Below are positions 59,016 to 64,000 of a stretch of 64,000 nt of DNA, one piece after another (within the stretch, counting starts at the first letter, position 1; each line of letters opens with the position of its first letter). The DNA lies in the NCBI GenBank assembly GCA_030544215.1, contig JARZZO010000013.1, forward strand, positions 25,961,229 through 26,025,228. The letters run 5' to 3'. This DNA comes from Zantedeschia hybrid cultivar (Eukaryota > Streptophyta > Magnoliopsida > Alismatales > Araceae). The notes beneath the pieces are model-generated. The model saw only the letters and a program-made list of their open reading frames with translations, ran no database searches and had not been told where the DNA came from. The translations under genes and the position numbers were made by a program.

Positions 59016-59481
59016 AGCTCTAGAGAAGGAGTTTTTGAGGGAGAGATCACTGGAGAGATCGCCGGAGCTCGGTGGAGGGAGAGGAAATTTTTGAGAAAGT
59101 GAGGAAGAAAGGAGGGCCTTCGCGGGTCTGTAACGAAAAGGGTGAAAGGCGTCGACTCAGGAAGACGCGTTTTAAGGCGCATAAGTTGAGGCGGCAAAGG
59201 ACAGCTGTTTGAATTGGTTGAAACACGTCCACATGGGTAGACGCGTTTCAGGTTCTGTTCAGAGCCGTACACAGGAAAATCATGAAAGGCGTCTTGACTA
59301 CTGGACGCATTTTAGGGAATTAATCATGGAATTAATGGTAGAATCCTGGGAAAAGTAGGAGAGAGAGTTGAAAGGCGTCTATACAGGTAGACGCGTTTTA
59401 AGCTTAAATCGGGTTTTTGAGGATTAAATTGAATTTCTGGAAAATAATTTTAGTTTGAAAGGCGTCTTTATGAGTGGACGC
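58599..59481. repeat. Nine GCGTC-N10-GACGC modules around the PMD 5' end
   Basis: Starts at 58599, 58629, 58700, 58730, 59149, 59225, 59289, 59375 and 59462. The first four are two doublets, starts 30 bp apart, joined by 10-bp palindrome-like linkers (GTTTTAAAAC and CTTTTGAAAG). They lie in intron 1 and in the upstream region of the PMD gene. Confidence 0.93.
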
Positions 59482-59660
59482 GTTTTACATTTTATAGAAC
59501 CCGAATTGTTGAATTTTCAGGAAAAATCAGGTTTTTACTTAAGGAAAAATCATGTGCACATCACAGAAAGTTGGGGAAAGATTCTAAGACATGAAAAATC
59601 GTTCTTTATTCAAGGGAATCAATCTTTATTACATCAAAATCAAAGAGAGACAAAGGACAT
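59016..59660. other. Region between the two antisense genes
   Basis: Upstream region of the PMD gene: a TC-rich stretch (minus strand) just before its start codon and five GCGTC modules. No TATA box is evident. Confidence 0.55.
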
Positions 59661-61026
59661 TCAAGGGAGAATATCATGAAGATCTTTAAGATAAGGAAAT
59701 TTCAATCCTTTATCTCTGTCTTTAGAGGATCTTACACGATAGCTAAAGCCAAGATTCCATAGAGTAATGATGATTTGTATGGCTTCATAATCTTCATCGG
59801 ACTCCAGGTCACGCTTCTTGATTGAAAGTGTAGGAGAGAATTCAGGGAACTCGCGACGAGCCAAGCTAAGTTGAGTAAGGCACCGGTGTGGATTGTACAA
59901 CACAAACTCAGTGGCTCCAATTAACTTGAGATCTACTCCTGCTGTGCGGCGCACCCAAACTGGTTTTCCAACAAGAGCAAGCGGAGACGAGTCGAATATG
60001 TCGGATGTCATGAGTTTCAAATACTCTCTCCAATCGGCTCGGGTCTTGAGTTTTGGAACCTTGTTGACCATGTACTCATTGAACTTTACAATATTAGCAA
60101 TGCAATGAATTGGACTATTCAAGAAGATCTGAGATGGATTCAGAGGTCTTTTCTTGCTATGCTCGAATTTGAAGTGAAGTTCAACCCACAAGGCAAAGAG
60201 TAGCATGCATCCATATGGAGGACGACCCACAGAAGCCGCAGAAAGTCCACTGTAGAGATATGCTAAGAGAGCAGTACTAATGGATTTACCTTCGAAAATT
60301 GCGCAAATAGCACTAATTTGATCATCTTCCAAGATGTTATCCTGTGCAGGAAAGAATAAGGCACCGGCAAGGCATGTAACGAGAGCTTTCGTTACATCCT
60401 CTGCCTCATCCTCCCTTAAATCTTCAATTTCATAAAGAGTCCACTCGGCCAGTTTTGCGAGATTGATCCCCTTCTTGGTGAGGCATCCTTTAGCTTCTGA
60501 AGGATCCTTCATGATCGATGTCAATAACTGTTGACCGGTGATTTTCTCTTTTGTCAAGACTATCTTGTCTCTGTTATCTCTGGTCTTCGGGAGACCTAAT
60601 AGAGGTTCCGCCTCTTCTAGAAAGATTGTGCACTCGAAATCTTGGAAGAAGAACGTATGAGTTTGGGGATGCCACCACTCGATCAAGGCGCCCATAGCCG
60701 CCCAGTCTACGTTCGCACTTTTGTAATTCTTAGCGAGCACTACAAGTCCTTGAAGATCCCACTTGGATATGAACACTTGCATAGAAAGTTTAACACTTTT
60801 TGCAAGTTTACGAATCCAAGGGAGAGACGTGAACTTTCTTGGGCCAGGAAACATGGGGTAATTCTGAAAGAAAGATAAAGAAGGAAGCTTGATGAAGTTT
60901 GATGAAGAGCATGATGGAAGAGCATGAAGAACATGAAAGAAAGTTGATTGAACTTACTTGAAGATTGGGATTTCTTCCATTGAGATGATTCTCTATATCT
61001 GCAAACTTCTCTAGAGACATCTTCAT
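59661..61026 (-). CDS. Second antisense gene of copy C: DUF7745/PMD-like protein
   Basis: Two exons: 61026-60958 (23 codons) and 60863-59661, joined in phase 0 over a GT-AG intron (CAA|GTAAGTT and CTTTCAG|AAT). The 423-residue protein has a segment DWAAMGALIEWWHPQTHTFFF then TIFLEEAEPLLGLP, which follows the pattern of DUF7745 and plant mobile domains (a Trp, a beta strand, then a leucine-rich helix). A long helical region and a Gly-Pro-Arg-rich centre (VGRPPYGCMLLFALWVELHF) follow. The frame has no stop. It is upstream of, and in the same direction as, the PMD gene. Function unknown; the family call is by pattern only. Confidence 0.65.
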
Positions 61027-61160
61027 CTCTCTTTTTCGGAGTTCCTCCTTCTTGAAGCTTGGGAAGCTTGAATACCTTGAAGAAACCTTGAAAATTTGGA
61101 AGAAAACTCTCCTTTGGATCTTTGGATTATGATAGGATTGTTTGGGAGTAACCTAAGGGT

Positions 61161-61170
61161 GTTTATATAG
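61161..61170 (-). promoter_or_regulatory. TATA box of the antisense DUF7745-like gene
   Basis: CTATATAAAC on the minus strand, about 135 bases before the start codon at 61026. It suggests that this gene has its own Pol II promoter, independent of the LTR. Confidence 0.6.
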
Positions 61171-62276
61171 GAGGGATTGCAATCCTAAGTAGACCTTTTC
61201 CGGATTGGAAAAGGGATGTGCATTGATAGAGTTGGAGTTCGGGTAGAGAACAACCAGAAACCTGTTTCTGTGAGTAAAAGGCGTCTAGGATACCTGACGC
61301 TTTTCAAACTTAAATGGCGTCTGCTCGACACGACGCGTTTTAGCAAATCTGCTATTTTCCCGAAATTCTGTGATTTTAATGTTTAAATTGAATATTTGTT
61401 TGGAACTAATAATTTTGATTGCAGAAAATTCAAGAAAGCCTGAGCAAAGTTGGAAATGTTAAGAAGATCTCACTATGGAATTCAAGCCCCGACCGTGGCT
61501 AAAAAGACGGTTATTTTTACCCCTCTTTCCATTCACATTACTATATATTAAATATTTATTAGAGTACATCAAGGACCTTGTGGTTTTGATGAGACTGGAA
61601 TTTGAGTTCCCCTTCAACAAAAACAGTGATAATTCCAGAGGATTCTTAATCGCACGGATAGGCCGTTGGATTGTTGATTAGTGGGGACGATGGTTCCATT
61701 TTTGTGAAACGGTGCGCGGATAAACGAGTTTCGGCTTAGCACTGAATTACAAGAATTGGTATCTTGACTCATTAATGACAATTTAACAATATTATCCTTG
61801 ATTAATTTATATTTTATTTGACTTTATATTTTTCTTTTAGCCCAGCATGCATCATATAGGACTTTGAAATCATTGTAATAAGGATTAATTACATCTTGAT
61901 TATCTTTGAGGTTCGCTTGAAGATATCCTTGGAATTCTATCCTTGATTGGATTATTTATCCAATATTCTTGTTTTCTTTTAAGATCCATCATGGCTGTAG
62001 CACGTCCACATTGGCTGGCAAACGCTCCCCATGATGAAACCTACAGTGTCTACGACCTGGGGTACTTCCCACTCCGAGGAGGTTGATCGACCTTATTTTA
62101 TTTCCTTGTCTACTTCATCCAGACAGGATTAATTCCATTGATTTTTTTGAGCTATCTTCATTTATAATTTTGAGAAAAATTCCAGTCATGTGATGTTAAG
62201 AGCGTGTCTCATCACACCTTGGCATCACCTTTTCAGTACATTCCATTCCATTTCACTCCCTTGCAAAGACGATGCT
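61171..62276 (+). other. 3' noncoding region of copy C
   Basis: Mostly AT-rich. Two GCGTC modules lie at 61281-61336. A 31-residue open frame (61991-62086) follows a good acceptor-like stretch TTGTTTTCTTTTAAG; it may be a small exon of the sense transcript or chance. Confidence 0.45.
61281..61336. repeat. Two GCGTC-N10-GACGC modules upstream of the antisense TATA box
   Basis: Starts at 61281 and 61317. Both have 10-base centres and intact arms. Together with the modules at 58599-59481 they frame both antisense genes. Confidence 0.9.
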
Positions 62277-62289
62277 AAGGTGAGGCAGC
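62277..62289 (+). other. Candidate polypurine tract of copy C
   Basis: AAGGTGAGGCAGC directly before the 3' LTR is the only purine-rich stretch in the expected place. It is short and interrupted. Confidence 0.4.
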
Positions 62290-63625
62290 TGTAGACACGC
62301 TAATTTTGACGTCATTTTGAGTAAATTTCATATCATATAATAATACCTCGAAATGGTCTGATAATTAATCATTAATTAATTTTTATTGATATTTTTGAGT
62401 GTCGGGTTTAACAGATGTGTTTAAGTTAATCAATTAAATTGATTTTAGCTCAAATTTGAGTTAAAATATGAAGAATTCTAAAAGACGTCTACCCAAGTGG
62501 ACGCCATTTAGAGTTTATTTTTATTTTAACGTTTAAATTTGAATTTTAATTAATTAATTAATTAACTAAAAAGCGCCTAGTAACGTCGACGCGTTTTAGG
62601 TTTCCTAAGTGATTTTAACTTCCCCTCCGGATGTTTATCCTTATCTTAATTAGGCTAAAAGACGTCTATACAGGTGGACGCGTTTTAACTAATAAAGATA
62701 AAGATAAGTTTTCCCGGATATTTATCCTTATCTTAATTAATCTGAAAGGCGTCAGCCAAGGTGGACGCGTTTTAGATAATTACAGATAAAGATGAATTAA
62801 TCAGTATTTATCTGTCGGTTAAGATGGATAAATTCGGAGTTTTTCAAATGTTAATCTCGAACGCAAGAAATGCCTATAAATACCCTGCATGTTGAAGAGT
62901 TAAAAAAAAGAAGGGAAGAGAACAGAATTGAGTTGAGCCATAGCGTTATAGCGAGTTGAAGATTGAAGCAACGTCGTAACGCCGGAACGCTGCCATTTCC
63001 AGAAGTCGGCGTCCCTTTCAAGATCTTCATCCTTTCAAAGCTTCAACCGATTGGGCATAAGTTTTTCATTACTGCATTTGCATTTTTCATCTTCATTAGT
63101 TTCATTCTTCATATTCACTTCATGCAAACACACACCACAGCATAATCTTTCAAAAACCTACTTGATCTAAGGGGTTTCAAAGCCATTTAAACAAGTAAGT
63201 TTGCTGTTTTAAATATGCTTAACATCATGATTAGTTCAGATATTGCTTCTACTTAAATTCTCATCATAATTCTTCGTTTTTTTTTTTTTTTTGTTTCTGT
63301 CTCTGCTGCACTCAACAACAACAAGAGATCAAAAGGGGAAATCAAGCTCAAAGCCAGAAAGACTTCTGGACGATCCTCAACCTCAAATTCCACAGCAAGA
63401 ACACAAAGTAAAGAAAGGGCTCTCTTTCTTTAGCCGGCTGAGGAAGGGGAACCAAGGACTCAATCTTCCGCGTTTGAAAGGTAAGCGATCATATCTCTTT
63501 TGAAACTTTTTAAGTTAAAAGTTTCTGGCGATCACTGCACTTTAGTTGCTGTTTTTAATAGGTTAGTTTACACTAAACAACATAGATATTTCATGTTAAT
63601 CACACGGTCATTCTAAGCACCTACA
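62290..63625 (+). repeat. 3' LTR of copy C
   Basis: 1336 bp, about 1.2% different from the 5' LTR by eye. Four GCGTC modules (62485-62768), a TATA element and the short open frame (63291-63503) are repeated here. Confidence 0.96.
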
Positions 63626-63974
63626 ATAATCTTCCCTCTATGGAGAGACTGCATGTGTCTATGCCTCAAACTCAAACTCAAGTGGGTCAGTGAAAACCTT
63701 CTTAAGCCCACCAGGTCCACTCAAGGCCGCAAACACCTCAGGCTCTTACATCCTCACGCCCCCCAATACAGCCACATGACACTGTCAAGAATCCTTACTC
63801 TCATCCTTACTACCCAGCCTTTCCGAATTATTACCCTTATCACTCCCATCAGTCAGGGTATCCACCATTCCCAACCCAAAAGCCACAAGATCAACTCACT
63901 CAGGCGTTGTTGAGCAAGTTGAAGAAGATGGATGAACAGTAGAAGGACCTCAAGAAACTAGTTGATGCCATGTC
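63626..63974 (+). pseudogene. gag of copy E, part 2
   Basis: Continues the gag after copy C, starting with the ATAAT duplication. A Pro/Tyr-rich stretch (NPYSHPYYPAFPNYYPYH) leads to QALLSKLKKMDEQ, equivalent to TLLAKMERMDEQ of copies A and C. Stops and a frame change break it. LTR F follows at 63975. Confidence 0.78.
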
Positions 63975-64000
63975 TGTAGACACGCTAATTTTGACATCAT
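63975..64000 (+). mobile_element. Start of another family LTR (F), cut by window edge
   Basis: TGTAGACACGCTAATTTTGA then CATCAT: the first 26 bases of the family LTR, directly after the gag of copy E. It shows a second insertion in this gag. Confidence 0.8.

Larger units (their letters stand above)
44098..63625 (+). mobile_element. Complete Tat/Ogre-like retrotransposon, copy C (19.5 kb)
   Basis: LTRs 44098-45434 and 62290-63625, with a perfect target duplication ATAAT (44093-44097 and 63626-63630). The order is LTR, primer-binding site, leader, gag-protease, pol, spacer, two antisense genes, 3' region, LTR. By eye the two LTRs differ at about 16 of 1336 positions, so the insertion is young compared with E. 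In gag-pol, five nonsense codons, all explained by C to T, make it defective in cis. Confidence 0.96.
39145..64000 (+). mobile_element. Old Tat/Ogre-like copy E, host of later insertions
   Basis: The LTR starts TGTAGACACACAAATC and follows the family LTR with many changes. It is split by solo LTR G, then come a primer-binding site, a leader and a gag split by copy C and by LTR F. It is the oldest member of the family here, judged by divergence. It interrupts the gag of copia element H at 39144/39145. Everything after 63974 lies beyond LTR F. Confidence 0.85.

Overview
This window is nuclear DNA of a flowering plant. A host gene with spliceosomal introns, encoding the alpha subunit of the signal recognition particle (SRP) receptor, sits in an island of about 20 kb. 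The island is flanked by deeply nested LTR retrotransposons. Ty3/gypsy elements of the Tat/Ogre type (two RNase H domains, no chromodomain), SIRE-like Ty1/copia remains, hAT-type MITEs and tRNA-derived SINEs are all typical of a large angiosperm genome. I cannot name the species.

Left arm (1-20023, all elements pointing left): Tat/Ogre-like copy A (1-14444, cut by the window edge) lies in the gag of copy B (5' end at 18070). B lies in an LTR of another family, D (18071-18490). D lies in a long Tekay/Del-like LTR (18491-20023).

Island (20024-32600): a solo LTR (20404-20840), then the SRP receptor alpha gene on the minus strand (coding 31754 to 22559, ten coding exons, 634 residues). Its first coding intron of 5.9 kb carries three hAT MITEs, a MITE fragment and two SINE-like units. 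A TATA box and a leader intron with an 80-bp tandem repeat lie upstream.

Right arm (33190-64000): two SIRE-like copia LTRs in opposite orientation (J and H). H has a solo LTR (I) in its primer-binding site, and its gag is broken by an old Tat/Ogre-like copy E (from 39145). E carries a solo LTR (G, 40292-42501, TSD ATAGA), a complete Tat/Ogre-like copy C (44098-63625, TSD ATAAT) and the start of another LTR (F, 63975).

Copy C is 19.5 kb: 1.34-kb LTRs, gag-protease-G-patch in one frame, pol in the -1 frame, and two intron-containing genes on the opposite strand, one plant mobile domain (PMD) protein with a coiled coil and one DUF7745/PMD-like protein. The most unusual pattern is a rigid inverted motif, GCGTC-N10-GACGC, with constant arms, a variable 10-nt centre and A/T flanks. 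I counted 56 copies by hand in LTRs, leaders and 3' regions of copies A, B, C and E and in solo LTR G, often as doublets with a 30-bp period. I propose, as a hypothesis only, that these arrays are binding sites for an element-encoded factor, possibly one of the antisense proteins.
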